Notes: a model not told the origin generated them from the letters alone. A stretch of DNA of 64,000 nt from Setophaga petechia (GCA_024362935.1 JANCRA010000006.1:31427924-31491923), one strand, 5' to 3'; shown: positions 12,601-24,600, numbered from the stretch's first letter. Translations and numbers: made by a program.

Positions 12601-14674
12601 TTCCTGCAGCCCCTGCCATCTCCCCACCTCATCAGCTGGCACAGGAACAGCAGGGCTGTGCCAGATACCCCACCAAGCCCATGACACAGAGGGAAGGGTG
12701 GAAATCAATGGCTTGGAGCAAGACTGTGGGGTGAAATCAGGGGATGAGCCAAGAGCTCCACCACAACCAGCCCACACTGGCTGCAAGCTGCTCCCTCGCT
12801 CCACAGCAAGCTCCTCTGAGGATTCATCCTTAATTCTGTGCCACCTTCCAGCTCAGGACAATCCTTTCTTCACAGCAGCTTCTAGGTATGCAGCTGATAC
12901 TGCCCTTGGCACCAGTCTGGGTTTCCTTCCAGTTTAAGAATAGGGGGTGGGTAAACCAAGCCTGCTTGCTCAGGGGCACAAGCCCTGGCCTGCCCCAAGG
13001 TGCAGCCATAGTGCAAAGCAGGAAATTCTTCTCCTTCTCCTCAGATGTGAGCCTGGAAAAGAGCAAGAGGCTGTGCCACAGGGCTGAGCTCCAGGAGCTG
13101 CTCAGCCCCCCAGCACTACTCTCTGCCCCAGGGCCCTGCCAGGGGACCTGGCCATACCTGATCTCACTGCTTGCCTCAGAAATGTTCCCTTAACAGCTGC
13201 AGCACTCGAGGAGAGCAAAGGGAGCTCACAGCTGCTTTAGAGCAGGGTGCCTGTGGCAAACACCAACACCCAGGCTCTGCCCAGGCACCCAAGGGGACTC
13301 TGGGCTGCCTGGTGCTGTCATGCTCCTTGCCCAGGAGAAGGAGACTGCTCAGGTTTGCAGGAGGGTGGCAGCAGGAGGAAACAAGACACTGCTGCTTGCA
13401 GCCAGTCCTACAGCTTTCTGGAAGAGAGGGATTTTGCTGGGAATCCTCGACAAAGATGTTTAAAAGATGTATTTTTCCTTGCACTTTTCAATATTTTGTA
13501 TCCTCATCAAACGTTCCTGCAAATTGGAAGTGTCAACACTTTTTCCTCGCATTTTCCTCGCACCTGTTTTTAAATCCAACCATGAGCAGGAAGCTTTATG
13601 CTCAGATGATAGGATAAAGCTATCACCTTTAGCTGCCATCCCCGGATGGGAGCCAGCTGAGTCTCTGCTTGCATTTTCCCAAGGCGCTGCACAGCTGCTG
13701 GAAGCAGCCTCAGGAGTGCTGCTGCAAGCACGGGCGGGCAGAAAGGCAGTGCTGCACCAGCAGAGACCCGCACGAGTTTGGATGGGCTGCATGAGAAGGG
13801 AGCACTGTGCCTCCCTCCTGGGCACCTCCAAGCTCCAGAGCACCTGAAAGGGAGCAACACCCTCCAGGAGGGCTCACACCAGCCTAGAGCCCTTCGTGCT
13901 GGGCTATGGGGCAGACCATGCTGCCGAGGGCACATCTGGGGCTGTGCAGGCTCTGCTCTCTGATCCCACACACCGGGCAGCAGCCAGGTCCTGCAGGGCC
14001 ACAGCTCAGCCCATCCTGACCGGCAGCACACGGCAGGGGTGTGCTGAGCCCCACTCCAGCCCCGCAGGGCTGTGCTTTGGGGAACAGCCTAACCTGGCCT
14101 CCCACCATCGCCCAGGGAACTCGGGCTGAGCCCGAAGCAGTCGGTGCCGCATCCACATCCACCGTGCCCGCATCCCTGCCCGCTGGCACACGGCTCTCTT
14201 GCGCTGCCACGCTGCATATCTGCATTTGAAATGCATTTCAGGGGATAATCCTTAATTGTTATGCTGTCTGCCTTGCTTCCCCCTCAAAAGAACCGAGAAA
14301 ATTTAGCAGAGAAGAGCCAAAGGAGAAAAGGGGTGCAAAGACTGCAGCAGAAGCAGCTGACAGGAATATCAAAATATCGCAATGCTAAAAGCTGCTGGTT
14401 TTGATGATGGGAAGGAAGGCTTTAGAGTTCTCCCAGCTCCGTACAAAACCTTTCTGCAATTCTGCTTCTAGCTGAAAAAAACCACAAAAGCCTCCAAGCA
14501 GTCATTTGTATCTAATCTTGCAAAACAATCAGAGCCAAATCCTTCCTCCCGCCTCGGACACAAAGCGCAATGCATCAGCGCGTCTCCGGGCTAACGAGAC
14601 CATCACCAGATGCTCAGAAATAAACAGTACCTTTTTAAGCAAGTGGCTGGCAGCGCAGCGAGTCCCTTGCACAT
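9437..14674 (-). CDS. RGS4: RGS4, regulator of G-protein signalling 4 (complete)
   Basis: RGS4 is an R4-family GTPase-activating protein for Gi/Gq, known from neurons and heart. In transcript order the exons are 14631-14674, 12120-12224, 11081-11142, 10201-10367 and 9437-9688, with all phases matching, giving 209 residues (human 205). The N-terminus [14 protein letters not shown] keeps Cys2 and Cys12 (palmitoylation sites) and the Met-Cys start used by the Arg/N-degron pathway. Exon 2 reads [18 protein letters not shown], diagnostic for RGS4. Numbering matches mammalian RGS4 through the whole RGS box: Glu87-Asn88, Asn128, Leu159, Asp163 and Arg167 are all present. The C-tail after YYLDLV has diverged and is four residues longer, but still ends QCA. 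The start has A at -3. The gene is convergent with RGS5 and has a TATA box upstream. Confidence 0.97.
10201..10367 (-). CDS. RGS4: RGS4 exon 4 (167 bases)
   Basis: This core RGS-box exon reads [17 protein letters not shown] and ends FISVQATKE before a GTACGT donor. The phase completes an Arg codon shared with exon 3. Confidence 0.97.
11081..11142 (-). CDS. RGS4: RGS4 exon 3 (62 bases)
   Basis: The exon encodes [20 protein letters not shown] between a CTTAG acceptor and a GTAAGT donor. It matches the first helix of the RGS fold. Confidence 0.96.
11862..11915 (-). mobile_element. Probable CR1 3'-end remnant
   Basis: The text ATCACAGAAG...AGAAGGGACCTCTAG resembles the reverse complement of a CR1 tail. 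It is short and diverged and lies in RGS4 intron 2. Confidence 0.4.
12120..12224 (-). CDS. RGS4: RGS4 exon 2
   Basis: This 105-base exon completes Ser15, encodes [18 protein letters not shown] plus a Ser/Lys-rich linker, and ends with a split Arg codon before GTAAGA. Confidence 0.96.
12225..14630 (-). other. RGS4: RGS4 intron 1
   Basis: This intron of about 2.4 kb has a GTACTG donor and a TTTCAG acceptor. I see no exon or clear mobile element. The long frames on both strands around 13.2-14.2 kb lie in GC-rich sequence and show no protein-family signature. Confidence 0.8.
14631..14674 (-). CDS. RGS4: RGS4 exon 1 (start codon exon)
   Basis: Forty-four coding bases encode [14 protein letters not shown] plus two bases of Ser15. 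The ATG is preceded by CAAG, giving a purine at -3. The 44-base length is the expected first-exon length for RGS4/RGS5-type genes. Confidence 0.95.
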
Positions 14675-14705
14675 CTTGCCGCCGAGGTCGGATCAGTATT
14701 CCAGG

Positions 14706-14752
14706 AACAACAACAACAACAACAAGGCAGAGGCGGCAGAGGCGGCAGAGGC
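14706..14752. repeat. RGS4: CAA trinucleotide and 9-mer tandem repeats in RGS4 5' UTR
   Basis: Six CAA units are followed by about three GCAGAGGCG-like units. On the transcript they read as GUU and GC-rich repeats just upstream of the start codon. Confidence 0.85.
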
Positions 14753-14816
14753 TGCGCTCGGTGCTGCGCTGGCTGCGGGCTCGGTCCGGTGTGCGCGGCA
14801 GCCGCGCTGCCTCGGC

Positions 14817-14822
14817 TTTATA
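14817..14822 (-). promoter_or_regulatory. RGS4: TATA box of RGS4
   Basis: The plus-strand TTTATA reads TATAAA, within CTATAAAGCC, on the RGS4 strand, about 145 bases upstream of the ATG. It lies in an otherwise GC-rich context. Confidence 0.7.
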
Positions 14823-14872
14823 GCCCAGCCCGACAGCCCAGCAGCGCTGGGTGACCCAGTCAGGAGTCAGCA

Positions 14873-14890
14873 CAGCAGCAGCAGCAGCAG
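14873..14890. repeat. CAG trinucleotide repeat, 6 units
   Basis: Six uninterrupted CAG units lie just upstream of the RGS4 TATA box and read as CTG on the RGS4 strand. Length variation here could affect promoter spacing. Confidence 0.9.
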
Positions 14891-14939
14891 CACCCGGCCC
14901 CTTTCTGCCCACCCAAGAGGATGCGGGTGACGTATAAAA

Positions 14940-16370
14940 ACCCAGACAAAGGGGTGAGAGAGATTGAAACCCTTACCAGAAACGAAGCTCGATGTCTGCA
15001 GAGGTAGAATCTTTGAAAAGGGCTCAAAAAGCTTCGGGGACTTCCTCTATTGCAGGAGGTTGGGATGGTGCAGATGAAAAGCAGATTTTCGTGGGGGGGA
15101 CACAAATAGTAAAAAAGGTCAGAGAATCAATTCTGAGACGTGAGATGAGCTTTGCTGGTTCCTCTGTTAATTTCCTTTCCTCTTCTATTTAAAGTAACCT
15201 GGATCAAAAAAGGGACAAGAATTTTAAACAGAAAAGGTTACCATAATCCAAATGAATGCAGAAAATAGAGCTCTTAAGGAAAGAAGAATGTAAATTCACC
15301 AGGGAACTACCCAGGCAGATGAGACTTTCCTGTTTTATTCCAGAGTCATGTGAATGTGTATTTTTGGTGAGGCTGCAACGAAAGCCCGGGCGGGGAGGTG
15401 GGGGTGCAAGGCACTATTGGAATATAAAATGTGCATGTCTCAGCACATAAATTTGAGGACAGCTCACATACATGCATGGAAAAAAGGAATTTAGGTTGGC
15501 AGCACATCTGCCTTAGATATGGGTATCACTGCAGCACCTTCTCCATTTGCATTTGCAAAATCAAAAGTCAGACCCGGGGACTCTGGGACTCACCAAGGAA
15601 AGATGGTTAATTAAAATAAAAGGCTTAACTGTGCCTGCCCAGAAGGTCTTTGAAGAAGATCTGAGGGCACTTCATGCTAAAGAATGAACCCGTGGAACAC
15701 CTGTGGGGGTGCCTGCACTGCCCTGGCTCTGTTGTAGTTCCAAGAACAGGATGACTTCAGCTACTTGTCCTCAGCCCTTGGATGGTGCAGAAGGCATCTC
15801 TGTCCCTGCCCCTCTAGGGAGAGAGAGAATTGGCTGATATTTATCGAGTTGCAGCTCAGCACAGCCTGTACCATCCTTATCAAAGCGGGGAGGGCTTTGG
15901 GCAGACGGAGGTGCATATGGGCTGCTGCATTTTAAGTCCTGCTCCCACTGTGAAATAAAGGAGCTTCTGATTAGCAGCAGGCTGCCTGCCCACACTATCC
16001 ACTGCTGCATCCCCTCTCCCAGAAACCTTTCAGTGCTTTGCTCACCATCTGCAGAAGTTGCAAGATGAGCCTTTCCCTTCTGTGTCTCTAGAGTCTACAG
16101 CCAGCAGCCTGGAGTCCAAATCCCCAAAGAGTTTACCTGCCTTGGCATACTGCACCCTCTCAGATCATTATTGTGCTGAAAGGCAACGCTCTAATTAACT
16201 GTAAAATGCTTTTGTAGGAACAGGACTGTCCTGCTGCCAAACCTGAGGCAATGAGCCTGTGAGTCCTGCACTGTTTGGACTAAAAATCAGCTCCAGCTCA
16301 GGGCAGTGTGAAACTTTACCTGAGTGAATGCCCTCGTCCTTTTAGTGTTGGTGAGTTGACAGCCCTTGGG
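14940..16370. other. Intergenic DNA upstream of RGS4
   Basis: I find no protein-coding exon or recognisable mobile element. The TATAAAA at 14933-14939 on the plus strand could mark an opposing transcript into this stretch, but nothing downstream looks like a gene. Confidence 0.6.
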
Positions 16371-16490
16371 TAATAAATATATAAATAAATAAATAAATAT
16401 TTATATTAATAAATATATAAATACATATATAAACGAATACATAAATAAATATATAAATATATAATAGATAAATAAATATATATTTAATTT
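16371..16490. repeat. AT-rich (TAAA)n/(TA)n microsatellite
   Basis: About 120 bases consist almost entirely of AAAT/TATA units, including ATAAATAAATAAATAAATAT, with minor interruptions. Confidence 0.95.
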
Positions 16491-16576
16491 CATTTGACTA
16501 TCAAACTTGTGCAATGTTACTGACATTCAAACAATTCAAGAGCTCATCTGGATGACGCAATCAAGGTGTTTGCAAA

Positions 16577-16611
16577 CTCTAACCTTGCCCCTCTCTCTGG
16601 CAAGGTTAGAG
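16577..16611. repeat. Perfect 13-bp hairpin with 9-base loop
   Basis: CTCTAACCTTGCC at 16577-16589 is the exact reverse complement of GGCAAGGTTAGAG at 16599-16611. The loop is pyrimidine-only (CCTCTCTCT). No gene is nearby. Confidence 0.9.
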
Positions 16612-19600
16612 CTCTGGCTCAGGCGGGTCACAAAGGCCGCTTGCTAGGGAAAGGAACTCCTGTGCAGAACACAAAAATTCTGCACTTTGTCTGCAAAATG
16701 TTGTATACCAGATTTAGGAATGTCACACTTCTCTGTGGATTGCCAGCACATTTGCTGCATGGCTGTAATGACACTCAGATGCTGGTGCTGTTGACATCAG
16801 GTCACCTTCTGCATTCCCCAGCTTCTGTGTGAGCAGGCTGCAATCAGAAATTTCTGGCACTGCCAGCCTAAATGGCTTTAAAATAAGGACCATTCTCCCT
16901 GGACTGGGCATGGAGACTCCTAGAAATGCTGCAGTTGAAATTTCCCTTTTTCCAGTTCATTAACACTGACTGGCTCAGCCTGGACCCCATGAGAGGAGTT
17001 TGGGTTTGTGCACAGTTTCTCCTCTAAGCTGTGTTTCCCAGCTTTTGCAGTATAATATCCTCTCAGCTACCCCAGCTGGTCTCCAATCTAAAGCATCCCC
17101 TTCCATCTCCCACCACCACAGGCAGGCCTCTTCCTCCAGGGTACAGACTGTGCTGTGCTCAACACCAAACTCTCCCCCTCCTCCTCCTCCTCTTCCTCCC
17201 TGCCAGCTCGGGAAGCAGCAGCTCTTGCCATGTTTTACGCCTGGCCCGTCATCCCTGGCTCTCCTCACCTGCTCATGGAGAGCTCAGCGGTGAGGATCAG
17301 CTTGGGTGCAGGGCTGGGGGTGGGCTGGGCCATCCCTAGGCTGTGCAGGGCTTTGGAGGCACCCAGGGGCTCTCAGCACAATTGCAAACGTCTGTGGTAC
17401 CCACCGTGGCATCCCTCGCCCTCCCACTCCATCCCTGCTGCATCTCAGGCTCTGAAGGGAGCTTTCCCTCCCACTGCTGCCAGGGAAGAACGTCACACAC
17501 GTGTGCTCACCCCGCACAAGAGTGGGAGGGATGTGGGATGTGTCCCCCGGCTCCCACAGCCAGAGGCAGCCCGTGGGAGGAGGCAGGGAGCACGAGGAGC
17601 TGCTCCCGTGGTCATTGCCCGCAGCTGAGCTGCCCCAGGCTGTTTCCCTCCTGCCCTTCTCGTCCCAGAGCAGCTGCCGTGGGATGGGAGGCACCAGGAG
17701 GATGGTGCTGCTTTGCATGGCTGGGACCCGGGAGGGCGGGACGTGGGGCTGTGGGGATGGGCTGCTGGGCTGGGGCCTCTCCTGCCACAGCTGCCTTCCC
17801 TCCCCAGCCTGCCTCGCAGGGGCTGTGAGCCACTCCTGCTCCTGTGCCATCGCTCACAGAGCCAGCTGGGCACCTGGGGAAGGGCGAGCAAATGCCCAGG
17901 TGTGCACAGTGGACACTGGGCAAAGCACTGCACGTCTTTCCCATGGCCAGCCATATCCAATACGTGTCTGGCAGACAGGATTGGTGAGGAACTGGAGCAC
18001 CTCCTACACAGCTGAACAGCATCAGTGGGGTTGGCACTGGTCCCCAAGCCCCCAGGCTGCAGAAGCCCTCCACGTGTAGCCACTCTGGTGACATTTCTGC
18101 CCAGGCGAGTGGCCACAGTGCTGAGCCCGGCTGTGGGGAGGGGTACACCTGTTAGCAGGTAAGATTTCCTTCCAGCACTGAGAGCTGCATCTTACCCAGC
18201 AGGCATGTGGCTTGAGCCAATTACAGCTAATGAGCTGGGAGCAGAGAACCCTGGAAGGACCATGGGGAGTGAGCTTGGATGGATGAACTCAGCCCGTGTC
18301 TGAGCCTGACACTGCATGCAGCCACATTTCCTGTCCCAGGGCACTGACTGCAGCCTGACCTCCCTGGGAGACACACAGAGAGGCCACACTCATCCCCCTA
18401 GGCTCCCCCAGCCAGCGCTGGGATTCCCAGAAATAGTGTCCCACAGCAGGGTCTGAGGGAATTGTCCTTTCCCATGGCTCTGCAGTGCACTGTGTGACTC
18501 CACGCATGACCACGGCCCTGGATCCCTGGCCAGCCCCTGGAGGCAGCCTGAGGAGTGGCCATCTCCCCCCAGCTCAGCCCTGCCAGGAGGGATGAGTCAC
18601 CCTCCTGCAATGTGGGTCACTTGCCCCTCACGTGGAAAATGTCTCGAGTGCGTGGATGTACCTCCAGGCTGAGCCTGTCCCCTTTCTGCTCTGCATGCAC
18701 GAGACAAAAATGGAACTCTTCAAGGGAAAGCAGCTTTAGTTTGCTGCGGTAGTTTCTTGATGAGCCTGCTCTTCTCTGAAACAATGCTCTGTAGACATCA
18801 GCACATTCATTTGCAGTCTCCCTCAACTCCAGCTTTGCACAGTTCATACATCCAAATATGGAATACAGACAATTTCCCCATGCTCTCAGTTGTTTCCTAC
18901 TTATATGTGCACCTACAACAGCATCAGGGGCCTTTTGTCATTTCTAAGGGCTTGGAATTTCCTAATCATTCTGAGGGATTGGTGGGAGTCATATTTTTCT
19001 TCACTTCAACCCCAAGGTTTTGGGCTACCTACTTGTCCTGTTAGTACCCAGAAAAAAATATTTCAACTTGTGTCAAAGGAAGAATTTTGTTCAGCCCAAA
19101 TGGATGGGTTTTTTTCCCTCTCCTGGTTTGGATTTGCTAATGAAATAAGTTTGTTTTTTTGTATGATGTTTTTTTGGTTGATTGGTTGGTTGGGGTTTTT
19201 TTGTTTTGGTTTGGTTTTTTTGGTCTGGCTATTGTTCTTTTTTTCATGGCCATCAGACCACAGGAAAATCTATTATTTGAGTAACTTGCCTTCCAATTTC
19301 CTGAATCTCTGTCTCCTCATCCATTTTAAACATTTCCTGCTAATCACTAAGACAATCACTGCACCACAAACCAGTCAACATATGGCTGTTCACTGATGCT
19401 TTCTCATACAAAAATCACTTTGAAATGTCTCATTTAGCCACTTGTAATGCATTTAGTATGGATTTTATGACACTTTAAGCCAAATATTGATAGCACATCA
19501 TATTCACTTATGAATCTATTTCACCACCATAACTTCCTCATGAAAAGACTATTAAGCTCATTAGAAAAGGTCTATTTTTCCATTAGATCATGTCAGCTGG

Positions 19601-19729
19601 TATCAATGACATCACTTTCTTTTCCAGTGTGTCCCCCATTGTCCATACTAATAGTGCCCCCCAACTCATCAACAGTTAAGAGCTATGTGACTGGACAGCT
19701 CACCCTATCCTAGGGAACCACTTTAATGG
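16612..19729. other. Intergenic DNA, GC-rich then T/G-rich
   Basis: The part at about 17.1-18.6 kb is GC-rich, so both strands carry open frames up to about 200 codons. None shows a domain or exon pattern I recognise. A polypyrimidine run lies at about 17167-17205 and a TTTGG-rich run at 19149-19227. I see no gene. Confidence 0.6.
19149..19227 (+). repeat. T/G-rich low-complexity run
   Basis: The stretch consists of T-runs and GGTT units such as GATTGGTTGGTTGGGG. Confidence 0.8.
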
Positions 19730-20790
19730 TGAGGACTAATTGTGAAGAATCGTTAAGGCTGGAAAAGACCTCCAAGATCAGCAAGTCCAACCTTTCACCA
19801 AGCACCTCCATTCCAACTAAACCATAGCACTGAGTGCCAGTCTGGTGATGGTGATTTCTCCACTTCCCTGAGCAGTTTGTTTTGATCCTTACCCACCCTT
19901 TCAGTGAAGAAATTCTCCCTGATGTCCAGACTGAACCTCCCCTGGTGGAGCTTGAGGCCACTTCCTCTGATGCTGTCTGGGAGAAGAGCACAAACCCCAC
20001 CTGGCTCCAATCTCCTTTCAGGAAGTGATAAGGTGACCCCTGAGCCTCCTCTTCTCCAGGCTAAACACCCCCAGCTCCCTCAGCTGCCCCTCACAGGACT
20101 TGTGCTCTCCAGAGCCTTCAGCACCTTCATTGTTCTTCTCTGGACCTACTCTAGCACCTCAGTGTCTTTCTTGTAGTGAAGGGCCCAGAACTGGCAACAG
20201 TACTTGAGGTGTGGCCTCACCAGTGCCCAGTCCAGGGGGAACAATCCCTTCCCTGGTCCTGCTGCCACACTATTCTTGATCCAGGCCTCATGCCCTCGGC
20301 CTTCTTGCCCACCTGGGCACAGCTGGCTCATGCTCACCCACTCCTGACCAGCAGCTCTTTTTCTGCTCGGCAGCTTCTCAGACACTCTGCCCCAGCCTGG
20401 AGCATTTCATGGGATTGCTGTGACCCAAAGGCAGGACCCAGCACCAGGAGCCTCCTACAGCTGGCCTTGGCTCATGGCTCCAGCCTGTCCAGATCCCTCT
20501 GCAGAAACTTCCTGCCCTCCAGCAGAGCAACATTGCCACTCAGCTTGGTGTCTGTGAACTTGCTGAGGGTGCACTCATCACCTCTTCCACATCACGGATA
20601 AAGATATTAAACAGGACTGGGCCCCACAATGAGCCCTGGGGAACTGCACTGCTGACTGACCACCAGCTGGATGTAACTCCAGTCACCACTGCTCTCTGGG
20701 CCTGGCCATCCAGTCCTTAACCCAGTGAAAAGTGCACCAGTCCAGACCCCAGGCCTCCCGGTTCTCCAGGAAAATGTTGTGGGGAAAATC
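19730..20790 (-). mobile_element. CR1 LINE, 3' part including end of ORF2
   Basis: The plus strand shows the reverse complement of a CR1 element: GGCTGGAAAAGACCTCCAAG, then CTTCTCCAGGCTAAAC, GATAAAGATATTAAACAGGA and GAGCCCTGGGGAAC. The last of these matches the 3' part of the CR1 reverse-transcriptase frame. The copy is about 1 kb, 5'-truncated in the usual CR1 way and diverged, with no intact frame. It is the largest mobile element I recognise in the window. Confidence 0.9.
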
Positions 20791-21079
20791 AGAAAGCATG
20801 GCTTTCCAATTCCACTATTGTTTTATTTTTAAATGAATGGAAAAGAACCACTCTTTGTCCAGAGCCCTTTGGTGTATTCCTCTGAGGATCCTAGTGCAAG
20901 CCAGTTGTACTCAGCTGATGTGAGACTGTGTGGGTCATTCCCAGGGCTGTGTAGCCCCAGGCAGGGAGATGCTGTCTTTACAATGGCCAGTGAGCTGCTG
21001 TTTATTGAAATACAAAGTTCTGTGCTCCTTCCTGCTCTTCACGAGCCTTCTGCACTACATGAGGCTTACTGGGAAATCC

Positions 21080-21630
21080 CCTTGTGAGAAACAACTGTTC
21101 ACTTTGAAAATTTTAAAAGGTTTATTAAACTTTGACAAAAATACAACAAAAGGACTACATAAGGAAAAATTCCCAGCGCTGGGAACTGCCTGCATGCACA
21201 CCACATGGCTGGTTAATCTTCAAGATGGATGATCAGGCTTTTATACCCCTGGGGGTTGCATGAGCCAGCCCTGACCCTTCCCAAAGTCTGTCAGTCAGCC
21301 CTTCTTTGCCATTTATCAGTGCAGAAACTGCTTTCTTGTAACTGGATTGGAGCTCAGGTGTTGCCATGCCTCACCCCCTAAGCACCCCCAAGCTTTGCCA
21401 TTCCCACCTGCCCCATGCCAGGGACACCTGTGCAGCCTCTTTGTACCTGTGCTGGACAGCCCAGGCTGGCTGATGGCAACAATACAGGGGGAAAGGGAAC
21501 TGTGGGGAGAACAGAGGACATCTAAACTTCAATAACATAACTGTACATCACTAAAGCTTTTCTTAATATTCACACCATAGTTATCCTTTAATTGCAAGAT
21601 CCAATCATCTCATTATCCATCTATGACACC
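21080..21630 (-). mobile_element. Probable solo LTR of an avian endogenous retrovirus
   Basis: Read on the minus strand, a TATAAAAG box (21238-21245) precedes an AATAAA (21121-21126) by about 115 bases, the geometry of an LTR U3-R region. A 16-bp palindrome TTCCCAGCGCTGGGAA (21170-21185) lies between them. No internal retroviral genes flank it, so a solo LTR is likely. The borders are approximate, and the family assignment rests on resemblance to songbird LTRs. Confidence 0.5.
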
Positions 21631-21639
21631 CTTGAGCCA

Positions 21640-24600
21640 GAAGCTGTGATGAGTGGTGGTGGGACTGCTCAGAGTGACCCTGTGGGGCCATCAATCACTG
21701 TTTGCTCACAGTCAGTGGTTGGCACACACCTCTCACTTGTGGGCTGATTGCCTCATCCTAAGGTATAGAGTAGGAGGAGGCGTCAAGGGAGGCAGGAAGA
21801 GAGTTGATGCATCAGAAATTAAGATGTCTTTATGTACAGTGTGCAACAAAACCTCTTCTTTATCCTTCTGCACCCTAGCAACCCAGCTGTGCAGCAGCTC
21901 CTGTTCTCCAGCTTTAAAAAGCCCAACCCTTCCATGTGAGTGAACTATCTTCTGCCTAGACAAGCACTGCAGGATGAGAAGTCACAAGCTACAAAACAAA
22001 ACCTTTCATCACCGCAGATGTAGCAGGATCTACTCTCTTAACTTCAAATGGACCTTTCTTGCTCCCTTCCCTCTCATCTTTGCAGTGGCAGCTTAGCAAG
22101 ATTAGAGGTGCCTTACTACAAGGCCCATGTCAGGGAACAGAAGCCAGAGCTTTACTGGCTCCTGAAAAGCCCAGGGGACGTTTTGTCACTGAGGTCATGG
22201 CCCTGTGTCACAAGCACGTTGCTTGCTGCTCCGATCACAGTTCAGTTGTTGAGTTCTTTAAGGCAGCTCACAAAAGGTAGCTTGGAAGCAGCAAGCATCT
22301 GTCAGTGCCTGTCTCAGGGTTATGCCTGTTATTTAAAAGGAGACTTCTTACAAGCCTGTGAATGGGGTGGCAAGAATCGAGATTTCAGGCTAAAGAAACA
22401 CAAAAGCGAGGACAAGCAGCTGCAGCAGAGAGACAGCACCTTTTCAGAGGCACTGCGTGATGCCAGCGTGCTACATACAATGGCTTGAGAAGAAATCAAA
22501 GGTCTTCATGCCGGCCCAGCCCGAGGGACAATTCTAAAGGTGCCAGGTATCCAATGGATCCGTCAGCCCTGATGTGCAACTGGTTTAAACCTCACAAACA
22601 GGGAGAAGGGGAAACGCTGACAGCAGTTGATTCTTGCCTGAAGTTTCTTGACCTCTGTCTTGGAGGTGACACGGACAAATTAAATTGCAAGTGGCAAACA
22701 TCTAGTTTAGCAAAAATGTGGAATACTACAGTGGGAAAATGTGAATTGCTGCAGAGACTGGTTGCATGGGACTGCATACCCTGTATATCAGACATGCAGA
22801 GGCTGCTTGCTGAGCCCTGTTTTGTCAGGACATCTTGCTATTTAAAATTTATGTTGCACGAGTACTGAAAATCTGGGCAGGTCTGAGTTTCACCGTGCCA
22901 CAGAGAAAGATTTAAAAACAAGATAGAGAAAGAGCTGTAAGCAAAATCTATGGCACATGGCTGTGCCCAGCAGCTGAAGCTCAGAGGGACCACGCTCAGT
23001 GCTTTATTGCTCAGAAATTCCTGCTTTTTCAAAAAAAAACAAAAAAAAAAGAGGAAAGACCTGTTTCATGTTGTTACATTTTATCCTTCTGAACTTCTCG
23101 GCAGGATGCAAGTGCCTGAGATTTTAGTGTGTCTTCTGAAACCAGTCATTCTGGTACTCCAGATTCAGGCTGGATGCTAGAGACTGCAATTACTGGCTCA
23201 GCAGATGAGCCACCAGTAAGCTGCTATCCCAAGGCAAATTCATGCTTTGTGTTTCAGCTAGAAATAAGTTTTGAGGAAAAATATTGGCTTCTACACATGT
23301 TTTGAACCAAGCCTCCACTGTATCCATAACTGGCTCATCTAACACAGGATCACTTGGATCACCCAGGAACCTGACCAACACTTACTGCAGCAATCCTAAA
23401 TGGGCATCCATAGGAGACTTGTGGTTCTAAGGACGTAATGCAAAAAAATCAAAGGAGATACTCTGTTGGATAACCTTATAAATGGAGGCACAAAGGTACA
23501 TTATGGACCTGGACTTCCTCAGATCAAATATGTTCAGCTCCAGGACACTGTCTCTGATCACTGGGAAGGCAAGTCAGCTCTAAAGACATGCATCACCCTG
23601 AAAGGAGCAGCAAAGCTCATTATTGTCATGGTACAAATCATGCACAAAGAGTTTTACAGTCCATAAGTACAGAGTGTTTATCTTATTTGTTCATCATAAG
23701 AAATTGCAGTTTGTGGCAAATTGTGTTTCCCCATTTTGTGAAATTATGCTGCAGTCCCAGTCAGTCCAGCTAAACCTCACCCACCAAAATCTAACATGAG
23801 ATTGCCCCTCAGTTTAACTTCCCTAAGGGACTTGTCCCACCTGGAAAGGATTGCCAGACACAGACCTTGGGTTGTCACACGGAGCACTAGATGACCATCA
23901 AAACATGCCCGACATCCCATCAGCCAGGAATCCTGCCTGTTGGATTCCTGCTTGTCCCTGTCTGTATCACTGGGACAGCTGCACACCACTGCCATGCTGC
24001 CCTGTGCATTCACCACTGCTCCATGGGCCGTGTCCTGCCCTTTGCTGCCACCAGACACCAGCTGTATTTCTCCCTGTCCCATGAGCACCAGCATCGTGTG
24101 GTGCCTGTGAAGGGAGGGCCAGGCTGACAAATGGGATGGAGACACTCTGCCTGGGAATGGGAAAGGCTGAGGTCATGAGAGCTGGAAAGGGAAAGAATAC
24201 CCAGTGATGTCCAGAAGGAGCAGGAAGCTCTGTGAGGAGAGGCCCCGAGATGAGCCATGGGAAGGAGGAGAACACATCCCACAGCATCTGGACAAAACAA
24301 TCCTTGGGAACACTGTCCAGCAGCCAAGGATCTCCAGGGACATTCCTCTGTCCCTGGAGGGAGCATCTGCATGTGCAGAGTGGCCTTGCTGACCTGCAAG
24401 AGAGGTCACAGTGGCTGAAAGCAGCACCCCAGTACTTTAGGACGGTCTAGTAGGATCTTTAGGAGAACTGTGCCACATATGGGCTCCAGAATGATTCTTC
24501 AGCTCAGCAACACCCAACCATCTTTACTGTCATCTTGTGCCTGAGATGCATCATGGAGAATCACTTATATTCGGAGTGGGAGCAGCTAAAAATAGTGCTA

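Larger units (their letters stand above)
14675..14935 (-). promoter_or_regulatory. RGS4: RGS4 promoter and 5' UTR
   Basis: The stretch is GC- and CpG-rich compared with its surroundings. On the RGS4 strand a TATAAA box lies at 14817-14822, placing transcription start near 14790 and a 5' UTR of about 115 bases. I found no upstream ATG in that UTR. It contains a (CAA)6 run at 14706-14725 and three copies of a GCAGAGGCG-like 9-mer at 14726-14752 (plus-strand view). A (CAG)6 run lies upstream of the TATA box. Confidence 0.75.

Noticed and set aside
14933..14939. Plus-strand TATAAAA as a promoter of a separate gene
   Set aside because: No gene-like sequence follows on the plus strand. It is recorded only as possible divergent transcription.
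17155..18148. Several overlapping 100-200 codon frames on both strands
   Set aside because: They overlap in several frames of GC-rich DNA, which is expected by chance, and none shows a protein family or exon borders.
19904..20601. Open frames of 90 and 141 codons on the plus strand
   Set aside because: They are antisense readings of a decayed CR1 element, not genes.
23190..23381. Minus-strand frame of 63 codons with protein-like composition
   Set aside because: It is short, isolated and without a recognised family, splice partner or promoter. I could not support it as a gene or exon.
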